Assembly: GCA_013152075.1 (NCBI GenBank)
Contig: JAADHD010000400.1
Span: 1 to 17,719 of the forward strand
Reading direction: 5' to 3'
From: Verrucomicrobiota bacterium
GTDB lineage: Bacteria > Verrucomicrobiota > Verrucomicrobiia > Verrucomicrobiales > DEV007
DNA: 17,719 bases
The first letter of the stretch is position 1, and each line of letters begins with the position of its first letter. Below the pieces are notes generated by a model that was not told the DNA's origin, did not search any database, and was given only the letters and a program-made list of their open reading frames with translations. Below are positions 1-7,756 of the stretch, piece by piece. The translations under genes and the position numbers were made by a program.

Positions 1-735
1 GGACGGGACGAGCATCCACTTGATGGGATCGACCACAAACTATCCAACAGCAGGTGGGTCGGGGGACACGACCACTTATAGCTATTGCTGGTTTGATAGC
101 GCCAACGCCGAGATGGGCTACTTTGGCTTTATAGCGATCAACGCGGATGATCTGGGTAACATCGATAACCTGATCGTCGCCGTACAGGGTCAGAGCAGCT
201 ACAACGAGGCATCTCTTGTGCCTTTGTCTACTGGCTGGCAGCGTTTCGATGATGCCACCGGATTGGGTGCCTTGAACGGCCCCAACGACACCCAGCCCAA
301 GGCCCGGCGCAGTTACTCGGCTCAGTGGTTCGACGGCATGGGGCGCAATGTGGCCAGTGCAAACTACGGCACCAATGGGGGAGCTGTCGTGAGTCGACCC
401 GACGTTGTCCCGGAACGCAGTGACACCGTGTTGGTGAGCAGCACCCATTACAAGGATGATGGTGAGGCCAACGCTGTGATTGATCCTGAAGGAATTGAAA
501 CCCGTTGGGACAATGATGCGATCGGTAGACGTATTCGCCTGATAGAAAACTACAAGGCCTGTGGAACTGGTTCCGATGAAAACCGTACCACCGAGTATGC
601 CTACGCGCCGGACGGTGGGCAGGAGCGGCTGACTTTAATCAACAGCGTGACCGGCGATCAAGTAACCCGCTGGGTTTACGGGACAATAATCACCGAATCC
701 GAAATTGCGAGTTCCGGTTTGCTTCGCGCCAAGAT
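1..735 (+). repeat. Long direct repeat, copy 1 (within RHS1)
   Basis: These 735 bases align without net indel to 16985-17719, at a constant offset of 16984. Long exact blocks include the stretch encoding DTTTYSYCWFDSANAEMGYF and the following FIAINADDLGNIDNLIV. By eye the encoded proteins differ at roughly 34 of about 244 positions. The repeat is cut by both window edges, so its full length is unknown. Confidence 0.93.
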
Positions 736-3364
736 ATATCCTGAAAGCGACGATCAATCTAGTCCTTTGGACGAAGGATATGACGGAACTTACGAGCGGA
801 TTGAATACGAATATAACCGCCAAGGGGACGCCACGCAGATGAAGGATTCGAATGAGAGTGTGCACGCTTTTGAATATGATGAGATTGGGAGGCAAACCCA
901 GGACCGGATTACCTCCTTTGGCAACGGTGTAGATACAACCATCAAGCGCCTGAAGACTGCTCATGATACTAAAAGGCTAATTCTAACTAAGGTTACTAGT
1001 TATGATGATGCCACAGTGGGTATGGGAGCGGTGATCAACGAGGTGGAATTTGTTTATGACGACTTCGGTCAGCTAAGCGAGGACAGGCAGGAGCATAGTG
1101 GTGCCGTCACTACCACTACTCCAGCAGTTGAATATCATTACGAAGATGGTAACCGCGCTAACACCACGCGCCGGATCGCGATGTTTTATCCGGATGGCCG
1201 CAAACTCAACTACGATTATGGCAGCAACACCGGGGCCAATGATCGTTTGAGTCGCGTCGAGGCATTGCAGATTCAGGCTGAAGTTTTTCAGCTGGCCTCT
1301 TATACGTATGTGGGGGCGGCCTTGGATGTGAAGACCATTTATTCACAGCCCGGAGTTCAATTATCCTACTTTAAAGTGTCAGGTTCCCCAGATGGTGATG
1401 CTGGTGATCAATATTCCGGGTATGATCGCTTCGGGCGTCCCGTGGACATGCGCTGGGTGATGACCAGTGGGGGCGCGGCGCGCGATCGCATCCAGTATGG
1501 TTATGACCGAGCCAGCAACCGCGTTTGGCGAAAGAATTTAGCGGCCACCAGTGGGGGACAGGATAATGCTTACAACTATGATGGACTCTACCAGGTCAAG
1601 CGCGCAGAGCTGGGAACACTTAATCTCAACCAGAGCGCTATTGGAGCGATACCCGCCCAGGCAGAGGACTTCAGCTACGACCCCAGCGGCAATTGGACTC
1701 ATTACACACAGAGTGAGGACGGAACCGAAATGCTCGATCAAAGCCGTGTTAGCAACCAGGACAACCAGATGACCCAGATTGACGGGTCGAGTGACGGGAT
1801 TTCATATGACCGTGCAGGGAATTCTATCAAGTTGCCGCCTGATGTGGATGGAGACTGGGCCAAGTATTACCAGTTGGTGTGGGATGGTTGGAACCGGCTT
1901 GTCGAAATTAAAGACGAGGCGGATGTTACCGTGGCAAATTATGGGTATGACGGACTCTACCGGCGCACGCTCAAAGTGGTTGGAGCCGAGACCCGCGACT
2001 ACTACTACAACGACGAATGGAAGTGCGTAGAGGAACGCTCAGATGCGCCAAGCAGCAGTTCGTCGGCAGGGTCGGTGGGGAGTTCGTCCTCGAGCTCGTC
2101 TTCCTCATTTATACCGTCAAGCAGCAGCAGTGGGGGAGGGGGATCATCATCCTCGAGCCCGGGCAACCTTGGGAATGCTGATATCCAGTATGTGTGGAGT
2201 GCGCTCTCGCGCAACCAGTTGGTGTTGCGAGATCGTGACACCAATGGTGATGGAACATTGAATGAACGGCTCTATTGTTTGATGGATGCACTTGACCCGA
2301 CCTCGGTGGTTGATACCACCGGAGGGGTGCTGGAACGTTACGCGTTTAGCGCATTTGGGCTAAGGACAATCATGGATGCAAGCTGGGTGGACCGTGCAAG
2401 TAGTAGCTTTGATTTCGAGTTCGCTTTCCATGGGGAGTTTGAGGACCCTGAAACTGGATATGTGAATTACGGCTATAGGTATTATTCACTGCAGGTTGGT
2501 AGGTGGTTATCTAGAGACCCGATTGAGGAAAATGGTGGCCTAAACTTGTATGGATTTATTAATAATTCTCCGCTGAATTTTGGCGATCATTTCGGCCTGA
2601 GTGGCGATGAATCTTTGCCAACTGCTCCAGATCCTCCATTTTGTTCAGTGACTTTGTATGTCAGTCATACCAATTTTTGTAACACAAGGGTTGAAAGGGA
2701 TAACCATACTATTGCCGCAGGGCTACGAGATGTCGGAATTGATCCAGACTCCGACCCTTTTGCGCGGGTTGATGCCATGGGGTGTAATTATACAGGCAAC
2801 AAGATCTATGGAATTTTGGGCGTGCGGCCTGCTGATTACTTGCCGCCAAGTTTAAAAACGACGGATCTCAAATATAAAGAATATCAAATACTGAAGAAAG
2901 ATTATCCTAATAACGGTTTTTTGGTTGGAATAGTAAGTAATTTTGATGTGGGGAATAAAGTGCCTGCATGGAATGCAGGATTTAACCCTCATTCAAATCT
3001 TGTAGCGAACTATGCTAATGAGACGGGATTAAATCGATTTGCAGATGATCAAGTTAATCAAGCCAACGGTTATGTAAGGTTACTGACACACAACTGGAAA
3101 GAGACGCTGATGAGTGCGCAGCGCGTATCTGCATCGTGCGCAGCGAATAAATGTTGTGAGTGTAAAACGATTACCGCTCGCTTGATTTCGATAGCTTCAT
3201 TAAACGAGCATCTAACCGCTTTGAATGCTTCTACCATTTCAAAAGTGCCTCTTTCCAAAATGTCGTGGGCAAATCAACTTACTCGAATGATTCAACCAAC
3301 AACTCCATTAAGTTTGCCTCCAGCTCTTGGTACAAAGGTTGAATTTTCGACTAACGAAAAATAA
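2..3364 (+). CDS. RHS/YD-repeat protein (RHS1), 5' partial, with polyserine linker and unknown C-terminal tip
   Basis: The frame is open to the left edge (first full codon at base 2), so the N-terminus lies outside the window; TTG/ATG at 20-25 are internal codons. Numbering residues from base 20, residues 1-675 are YD-type repeats (many G-Y-D-x-x-G-R and YEYN/YDYG units) that would form the RHS beta-cage. A Ser/Gly-rich linker follows at about 677-714, then the RHS-associated core: DTNGDGTLNERLY, VLERYAFSAFG, and DPETGYVNYGYRYY (from 809) through GRWLSRDPI, NLYGFINNSP and GDHFGL (ends about 860). The last ~254 residues are an AT-richer, divergent tip with seven cysteines, including CAANKCCECK near 1040, that I do not recognise. 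This matches the usual cage-core-variable-tip layout, in which the tip is often a toxin; no toxin motif is visible here. The core-end motif is DHFGL rather than the usual DPxGL. Bases 1-735 are duplicated in RHS2. Confidence 0.9.
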   Translation, partial: DGTSIHLMGSTTNYPTAGGSGDTTTYSYCWFDSANAEMGYFGFIAINADDLGNIDNLIVAVQGQSSYNEASLVPLSTGWQRFDDATGLGALNGPNDTQPKARRSYSAQWFDGMGRNVASANYGTNGGAVVSRPDVVPERSDTVLVSSTHYKDDGEANAVIDPEGIETRWDNDAIGRRIRLIENYKACGTGSDENRTTEYAYAPDGGQERLTLINSVTGDQVTRWVYGTIITESEIASSGLLRAKIYPESDDQSSPLDEGYDGTYERIEYEYNRQGDATQMKDSNESVHAFEYDEIGRQTQDRITSFGNGVDTTIKRLKTAHDTKRLILTKVTSYDDATVGMGAVINEVEFVYDDFGQLSEDRQEHSGAVTTTTPAVEYHYEDGNRANTTRRIAMFYPDGRKLNYDYGSNTGANDRLSRVEALQIQAEVFQLASYTYVGAALDVKTIYSQPGVQLSYFKVSGSPDGDAGDQYSGYDRFGRPVDMRWVMTSGGAARDRIQYGYDRASNRVWRKNLAATSGGQDNAYNYDGLYQVKRAELGTLNLNQSAIGAIPAQAEDFSYDPSGNWTHYTQSEDGTEMLDQSRVSNQDNQMTQIDGSSDGISYDRAGNSIKLPPDVDGDWAKYYQLVWDGWNRLVEIKDEADVTVANYGYDGLYRRTLKVVGAETRDYYYNDEWKCVEERSDAPSSSSSAGSVGSSSSSSSSSFIPSSSSSGGGGSSSSSPGNLGNADIQYVWSALSRNQLVLRDRDTNGDGTLNERLYCLMDALDPTSVVDTTGGVLERYAFSAFGLRTIMDASWVDRASSSFDFEFAFHGEFEDPETGYVNYGYRYYSLQVGRWLSRDPIEENGGLNLYGFINNSPLNFGDHFGLSGDESLPTAPDPPFCSVTLYVSHTNFCNTRVERDNHTIAAGLRDVGIDPDSDPFARVDAMGCNYTGNKIYGILGVRPADYLPPSLKTTDLKYKEYQILKKDYPNNGFLVGIVSNFDVGNKVPAWNAGFNPHSNLVANYANETGLNRFADDQVNQANGYVRLLTHNWKETLMSAQRVSASCAANKCCECKTITARLISIASLNEHLTALNASTISKVPLSKMSWANQLTRMIQPTTPLSLPPALGTKVEFSTNEK
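2048..2161 (+). repeat. Polyserine linker coding tract in RHS1
   Basis: This low-complexity tract uses mixed AGC/AGT/TCG/TCC/TCA codons and encodes serine runs separated by AGSVG, FIP and GGGG. It sits between the last YD repeats and the RHS-associated core. Mixed codon use argues that serine is selected at the protein level and that this is not simple trinucleotide slippage. Confidence 0.85.
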
Positions 3365-3619
3365 TAAATTCCTCCGTAATCTTCTCACGCTAGTTAATAA
3401 ACCTCAATTCACTTACAAGCACAGTAAGGATATAAATTTACTATGATTTGAATGACAGTAAGGTTCTGACTAGATAGGCGGATTGATTGATCTTAAAAAA
3501 CCTGTTCTGTTCTAATAACCTCATCTAGGAAGATATGGAAATAAATTGGGGGATTTATGATGATGTTTTTCCCCAAATCTTTAGTCGCATTAATGAATTA
3601 AGAGATACTTGAAATAATC
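3365..3619. other. Intergenic gap between RHS1 and the secreted protein gene
   Basis: AT-rich, with no convincing terminator hairpin after the RHS1 stop. A near-repeat (cacagtaaggat / gacagtaaggtt) occurs around 3419-3465. A 14-codon reading frame (3557-3601) with a purine-rich GGGGGA stretch just upstream ends 18 bases before the next gene; it could be a leader peptide or chance. Confidence 0.4.
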
Positions 3620-4630
3620 ATGAATAATCATTGGAAATTTATTGTGGTATTTATGCTGGTCGTTGGATTTGGAGGCAAGTCAATTGCGATTGATACTAAA
3701 GCATTGCCAGAGTTAAAAATCAATCGACCTACAGCCTTACTTAAGCCTGCCTCTGAAAATGAGGCACCAGAAGATCGTAATGAAATTTACACCAAGGCAT
3801 TCCGAATATTGTCTTTTGGGGGAAACAAACACTCGAATGAGGGCTCTAAAAACAGTGAGGTTAGGTCAGTGGCTAGTATTCTAGAGAAGGCCGGGGTTGA
3901 ATTTCCAGTAGGAACGAATGCAGAACTTAATGAGAAAGAGGGTATCCTCACCGTAACTCATAATGCAGTTGGTATGGAATTCGTAAGGAACTACTTGGAA
4001 TCTATGTATGCCCAAGCCGAGCGATATATCAAATACCAGCTAGAAATTTATCGCTTACCTGCATTATTAATTCTTAAACTACAGGAAAGTGCTGATAATC
4101 AATCCGACCACAAACCTGAACGAGATGCGGTGTTAAATCTAGTTAAAGAAGGGCAAGCTCACTTTGTAAAGAGCGTAACGCTGGAGTCACGTAGTGGACA
4201 AAGATCAAAATTTGAAGATGTGGAGGAATATCTATGCCTAGATAGATATGAATGGCGAGAAAGTGCCAATGCATCTTTGCCATTTTTTGAGTCGCGCAAA
4301 GTAGGCACTATATTTGAAGTAGACTCGATTCTCAGCGCAGACACATCTACGATTGATATTAATTTTGGCATTGAGCACCATACAGCTCCGCCTGGGCAAA
4401 CAAAATATCAGATTCGACTTCCAAACACTAACGGTAGTGTCACGGTGACCCTACCCATTTTTCACATGAAAAAAATCGTAACTCAAATTCATATTCTTGA
4501 CGGATCCACAAGAATTGTGGCTGTTTATAGACCGACTGGTAAACCGGAATACAAGACAGAAAATTTGATGGAAGTCATTTTCCTCAAGGGAAATGTAATG
4601 ATTTTACCTCGCTCAGATGTTTTTCCATAA
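3620..4630 (+). CDS. Exported protein with secretin-like C-terminal features, hypothetical
   Basis: 336 residues. The N-terminus (MNNHWK followed by a hydrophobic run to about 19 and SIA-I near 23) looks like a Sec signal peptide, so the product probably acts in the periplasm or outer membrane. Residues ~80-150 read like a secretin N-domain repeat: a conserved-looking FPVGTNAELNEKEGILTV strand pair, then a helix and a QLEIYRLP strand. The C-terminal part has KVGTIFEVDSIL and DINFGIEH, then KKIVTQIHILDGSTRIV and YRPTGKPE, resembling short secretin/PulD-like proteins seen in Verrucomicrobia-type genomes. It is far shorter than a true secretin (usually over 500 residues), so it is unlikely to form a channel alone. 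It lies 255 bases after RHS1 on the same strand, where an RHS immunity gene would be expected, but the signal peptide and secretin-like look argue against a cytoplasmic immunity protein. No strong ribosome-binding site is visible. Family assignment is by recall, low to moderate certainty. Confidence 0.6.
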   Translation: MNNHWKFIVVFMLVVGFGGKSIAIDTKALPELKINRPTALLKPASENEAPEDRNEIYTKAFRILSFGGNKHSNEGSKNSEVRSVASILEKAGVEFPVGTNAELNEKEGILTVTHNAVGMEFVRNYLESMYAQAERYIKYQLEIYRLPALLILKLQESADNQSDHKPERDAVLNLVKEGQAHFVKSVTLESRSGQRSKFEDVEEYLCLDRYEWRESANASLPFFESRKVGTIFEVDSILSADTSTIDINFGIEHHTAPPGQTKYQIRLPNTNGSVTVTLPIFHMKKIVTQIHILDGSTRIVAVYRPTGKPEYKTENLMEVIFLKGNVMILPRSDVFP

Positions 4631-4928
4631 GAGACGAGGTTGTTATGTGTTAACGGCCGCGCTTTCATCGAAACGGATTTCCAAATTATCATAGTAACTT
4701 TTTTTGGGAATGGCCGCGCTCTCATCGTAATTTTTACTCCGCCACGTTGTACTGTGTAGTCCAGGAGAGTGAGCAGTTGTTGCATGGTTTTAGGAATTTT
4801 TTTATTATCATAATTTTCGTTGTGCGATTTTTATGATCTGAACGGTGGTTTCGCGTACGCGGGACGAGGCATAGCCAAAAGCCCTGGATGTCGTTTTTTG
4901 TGATGAGGAAGGGCGTGTCCACTGCTGT
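4631..4928. other. Non-coding stretch left of the IS66 element, with a short direct repeat
   Basis: No convincing gene. It holds two copies of ggccgcgcttTcatcg (4655-4670 and 4712-4727, one mismatch). Short minus-strand reading frames here look like chance or decayed DNA; none has a recognisable domain. Confidence 0.5.
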
Positions 4929-4965
4929 GTAAGCGTCACCCAGAGCACCCCTTGCCGGTAAACGT
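4929..4965 (+). repeat. IS66 left terminal inverted repeat (tnpC end)
   Basis: Begins GTAAGCGTCACCCAGAGCA and ends GGTAAACGT. Its first 19 bases match the reverse complement of the right end exactly. One further base pair (t at 4928 with a at 7602) would extend the match outward. Confidence 0.9.
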
Positions 4966-5018
4966 TGTGCGTAGAGCCATTTGAAGGCAAATTACAGCGG
5001 GTGTAGATTCGCAATAAT

Positions 5019-6548
5019 TCACGCTGCGTCGGAGAGTTTTTTTGCCTCTTCTTTTGCCTTTGCCCAAGCTTGCGGTGTGATCTCGCTGATTTGCCAATTC
5101 GTCATTGACGGTAACCGTGTGAGGACATCCCGCATATACTCGGCGGGATTAATCCCTCGATTGCGGCAACTCTCGATTATTGAGTATATAATCGCACTCC
5201 TCCATCCAGCTTCTTTTGACCCTATAAATAACCAGTTTTTCTTACCTATAGCTGTAGGGCGAATGGCATTTTCAGTCAAATTATTATCTATTTTAACTAA
5301 GCCGTTGCCAGCATAAACTTCAAGCAGTTCCCATTGGTTGAGGGTATAGCTGATCGCTTTCCCGAAAAGACTTTTAGGAAGTATGCTGCTACGGCTTTTA
5401 AATAGCAATAATGCCTTCTTGATACGCTTGAGGATCGGCTTGCTTTCAAACGACCTAACTACTTTGCGGAGACTTGGTGCCGCTCGGCAATCTCGAAGTT
5501 TTTTCTCAATTCGATAAAGATGTTGAATTTGACGTAGAATCCAACCCGATAGTTCACGAAATTCCCCTACTTCAAAAGCATCATGGAATTTCCGCCTCGC
5601 ATGCGCCCAACAACCCGCTAGTTTAATGCCTTTGCGATCACTCACATAGGTTTTATAAGCTATGAAGCCATCACATTGAATGATCCCGTTATAACTTTCT
5701 GGAATGAAGGATTCCAAGCATTCATGACCACGACCAGGGTGCCAATCAAAGATGGTATCGCCGTCGGGAACCCGATACGCCCATAAGTAGCCTTGTTTGG
5801 TTTTTCCTGCTCCGGGCTCTAAATATTTGATCGGTGTTTCATCAGCGCCAACGTAGGATCCAGTAAACATTTTTCGCGTCATCTCATCATAAATCGGGCG
5901 TAGCCAATCAGCGACTACCTCTACCCAGCGTGCCATGGTCTGGCGGGGGATTTCAACCCCATGCCTTTGAGAAAAAATCTGCTCCTGACGATAAAGAGGT
6001 AAATGATCGCAATACTTGGCAATGACGATTTGGCTCAGTAGCCCAGGTGAGGCAATGCCACCATCAACTAACTTCGGAGGCAAGTCGGCAATGATTGGAG
6101 GGGCTTCTCGGTTGGCCTTTTTTACATATTTACGTCGCACCAATCGACGTCGCACAAAGATCGCTGGCTCATAGTCGAGTTGCTCACTGACTTCTTCTCC
6201 GATGAGACGCCAAGCGTCAGGACAGGCTTTAACGGGATCTGGGTCAATGATTTCCTCAACTACTGGCAAGTGCTCAGGAATGCGAGGGCGGCGGGGTTCG
6301 CTAGGTTTGCGACGACGGGACTTGGGCTCATCCTCCAACAACTCAATGTGAGCAGTGGAGGATTCATCCTTTCCCAAGGCATTATCATCCATCTCTGAAA
6401 AGAGCAGCTCCAATTGCGCAGGGTCTAGCTTTTCGCTCTTCTTGCCGAACATTTGACGGATCAACAGATCAAGCTTTTGGCGCAATAGCTTGTTTTCCTC
6501 CTGTAATTGGAGGATTTCTTTTTGTTGCGACTGTTCCAAGTCTGTCAT
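5019..6548 (-). CDS. tnpC: IS66 transposase TnpC (DDE)
   Basis: 509 residues, the normal length for the large IS66 transposase that cuts and joins DNA. In order: an N-terminal leucine-zipper-like coiled coil (~1-35, LQLQEENKLLRQKLDLLIRQ) leading to MFGKKSEKL; a basic linker (75-90); the zf-IS66 region (~95-165), where only Cys109 remains (ACPDAW) and no Cys-pair zinc site is apparent, as in some IS66 subgroups; then the DDE core with Asp236 (VGADETPI), Asp293 (QCDGFIAY), the CWAHARRKFHDA block at 313-324, and Glu426 in NNLTENAIRP followed by KNWLFIGSKEAG. The C-terminal IS66_C piece ends AWAKAKEEAKKL. All catalytic residues are present, so the enzyme is probably active. It starts 69 bases after the tnpB stop and is the last gene of the transposition operon. 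Confidence 0.96.
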   Translation of the reverse strand: MTDLEQSQQKEILQLQEENKLLRQKLDLLIRQMFGKKSEKLDPAQLELLFSEMDDNALGKDESSTAHIELLEDEPKSRRRKPSEPRRPRIPEHLPVVEEIIDPDPVKACPDAWRLIGEEVSEQLDYEPAIFVRRRLVRRKYVKKANREAPPIIADLPPKLVDGGIASPGLLSQIVIAKYCDHLPLYRQEQIFSQRHGVEIPRQTMARWVEVVADWLRPIYDEMTRKMFTGSYVGADETPIKYLEPGAGKTKQGYLWAYRVPDGDTIFDWHPGRGHECLESFIPESYNGIIQCDGFIAYKTYVSDRKGIKLAGCWAHARRKFHDAFEVGEFRELSGWILRQIQHLYRIEKKLRDCRAAPSLRKVVRSFESKPILKRIKKALLLFKSRSSILPKSLFGKAISYTLNQWELLEVYAGNGLVKIDNNLTENAIRPTAIGKKNWLFIGSKEAGWRSAIIYSIIESCRNRGINPAEYMRDVLTRLPSMTNWQISEITPQAWAKAKEEAKKLSDAA

Positions 6549-6617
6549 AACTCTAATAATAACCGGTTACAACTGAAGATCAAGGAGAGATTTGGTGAAA
6601 AGCGCACATTCCGAGCA

Positions 6618-6971
6618 TTATTCTCTCTCATACCAAGCACGACGACAACCATCGCGCAGATCAATTCCGTCGGTGAGCATTCCCAAGGCCTCGGGCGTCA
6701 GTGTGAGTTTTGCTTGTCCTGAGCTTGAGGGTTGCGGCCAAGAGAAAGTGCCTTGCTCCAAGCGCTTGGCCAACACCCATAGACCCGTGCCATCGTAATA
6801 AAGCAGCTTGATCCGATTCTTGCGTTTATTAGTGAACGCAAAAATCGCACCACTTTGCGGATCCTCGTTGAGCTTTTCTTGAGCTGCTGCGTAGAGCCCG
6901 TTAAAACTTTTGCGCATATCCAGCGGCTCGATAGCGATATAGATTTTTAAGCTTCCTGGAAAACTGAGCAT
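6618..6971 (-). CDS. tnpB: IS66 accessory protein TnpB (IS66 Orf2)
   Basis: 117 residues, the standard size. It shows the family hallmarks: IYIAIEPLDMRKSFNGLYA near the N-terminus (8-26), GAIFAFTNKRKNRIKLLYYDG in the middle (the FxNxxRxxIKxLxxD signature) and LWVLAKRLEQGTFSWP. TnpB is needed for efficient IS66 transposition, though its biochemical role is not settled. It follows tnpA with a 2-base gap, so translation is probably coupled. Intact. Confidence 0.95.
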   Translation of the reverse strand: MLSFPGSLKIYIAIEPLDMRKSFNGLYAAAQEKLNEDPQSGAIFAFTNKRKNRIKLLYYDGTGLWVLAKRLEQGTFSWPQPSSSGQAKLTLTPEALGMLTDGIDLRDGCRRAWYERE

Positions 6972-6973
6972 GA

Positions 6974-7417
6974 TTATTTAAGTTGAGTTGTAAGACGAAT
7001 CAGTTCTGCTCCCATTGCGACTTGCCCTGCATCATGGATGAACAGATTTACGCCGCAGGGAAGTTCCACCCGCATATCTTTACGGCGCTCTTCTTGTGCA
7101 GGCGGTAGGGGGCTTTGGATCTTAACCTCTGCCAATGTCAGCTCTAAACACTCAGGTGTAGCTGCTTGTTTTATTTTGCAATCCCCGTGCAGACGTCGCC
7201 GCTTCTGTCTCCAGGTGGCAAAGGTTTGGTATTTGATGCCGTGAACTTGAGCGAATTTCGCGCCACTCAGAGCACTGGCTTCAAATGCGTCTAAAATCGC
7301 ATCCCGCTGATCATGCGGTGTACGAACCCTCCCCAGTCTATCGGTTTTAAGAAGCTGAGCCTTTTCTTTTAAGTCACTATCAGTCATAGTTTGCCAACTA
7401 TGACTGATAGTGACCAC
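6974..7417 (-). CDS. tnpA: IS66 accessory protein TnpA (HTH)
   Basis: 147 residues from the GTG at 7417; an ATG at codon 11 (7385-7387, MTDSDLKEK) is a good alternative start. A helix-turn-helix lies at about 50-75 (SGAKFAQVHGIKYQTFATWR), typical of the first IS66 gene, which is thought to bind element DNA. The C-terminal half carries the common MRVELPCGVNLFIHD-type strand pattern. It is the first gene of tnpA-tnpB-tnpC. A long perfect inverted repeat (7373-7390 / 7397-7414) covers the start region, and the ATG lies inside one arm, so translation may be controlled by a hairpin. No clear Shine-Dalgarno sequence precedes either start. Confidence 0.9.
   Translation of the reverse strand: MVTISHSWQTMTDSDLKEKAQLLKTDRLGRVRTPHDQRDAILDAFEASALSGAKFAQVHGIKYQTFATWRQKRRRLHGDCKIKQAATPECLELTLAEVKIQSPLPPAQEERRKDMRVELPCGVNLFIHDAGQVAMGAELIRLTTQLK
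7373..7414. promoter_or_regulatory. Perfect 18-bp inverted repeat over the tnpA start
   Basis: GTCACTATCAGTCATAGT (7373-7390) is exactly complementary to 7397-7414, with a 6-base spacer ttgcca. On the minus-strand transcript it forms a long hairpin containing the first codons of tnpA: it abuts the GTG and encloses the internal ATG in the stem. There is no following T-run, so it is not a simple terminator. It could be a transposase/TnpA operator or a translation-blocking hairpin. Confidence 0.75.
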
Positions 7418-7560
7418 GACTCAACGGGTGCTACACGTGACGCTTACGAAGGTAGGGGTTTTAAGCTATCTGGTTTACTGTCTCTTCGTTTGGCTCGAAG
7501 CAAAGTCAGTATCGAACAAACTGCCCGCTGCATCGTAAGTGTGGTAGACCTTCACCTGCC

Positions 7561-7601
7561 ACGTTTACCAATCGTCAAAGGTTGCTCTGGGTGACGCTTA
7601 C
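7561..7601 (-). repeat. IS66 right terminal inverted repeat (tnpA end)
   Basis: Reading inward on the minus strand it begins GTAAGCGTCACCCAGAGCA, identical to the left end for 19 bases, and later shares GGTAAACGT with it. The same first 11 bases (GTAAGCGTCAC) recur inside the element at 7437-7447 in the same orientation. Confidence 0.9.
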
Positions 7602-7756
7602 AGTGATCCGGCAGGCTTCAATCCCTTACTAAGAAAGTTTTGGCGCCAATTTGCAAACTAATAAGGCTTTAGATATTACTCGACGCAGATCGGCAGATGG
7701 TCAAAAAAGAGCTTTCGTGGGTTTCTAGCATATTATGAAACCTTAGCTCAATGAGC
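7602..7756. other. Gap between IS66 right end and methyltransferase gene
   Basis: No gene seen. It contains a weak minus-strand stem (ggtttc 7720-7725 with gaaacc 7737-7742) followed downstream on that strand by a T-rich run (around 7702-7708). This could be a poor terminator for the glycan operon, but the stem is only 6 bp with an 11-base loop. Confidence 0.3.

Larger units (their letters stand above)
4929..7601 (-). mobile_element. IS66-family insertion sequence, complete (2673 bp)
   Basis: The element carries the three-gene IS66 set on the minus strand (tnpA, tnpB, tnpC) between terminal inverted repeats that begin GTAAGCGTCACCCAGAGCA at both ends, 19 identical bases, then continue imperfectly to a shared GTAAACGT. 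GTAAGCG-type ends are characteristic of IS66. All three reading frames are intact, so the element may still be mobile. The family normally makes an 8-bp target duplication, but the flanks differ (actgctgt on the left, agtgatcc on the right), suggesting later rearrangement or a recombined element. Confidence 0.93.

Noticed and set aside
4734..5014. Short minus-strand frames left of the IS66 element
   Set aside because: They overlap each other or the IS end, lack domains and ribosome-binding sites, and look like non-coding DNA.
7602..7661. Plus-strand 19-codon stretch reading SDPAGFNPLLRKF, like the end of an RHS core
   Set aside because: Suggestive of an RHS scrap at the IS border but far too short to support as a pseudogene.
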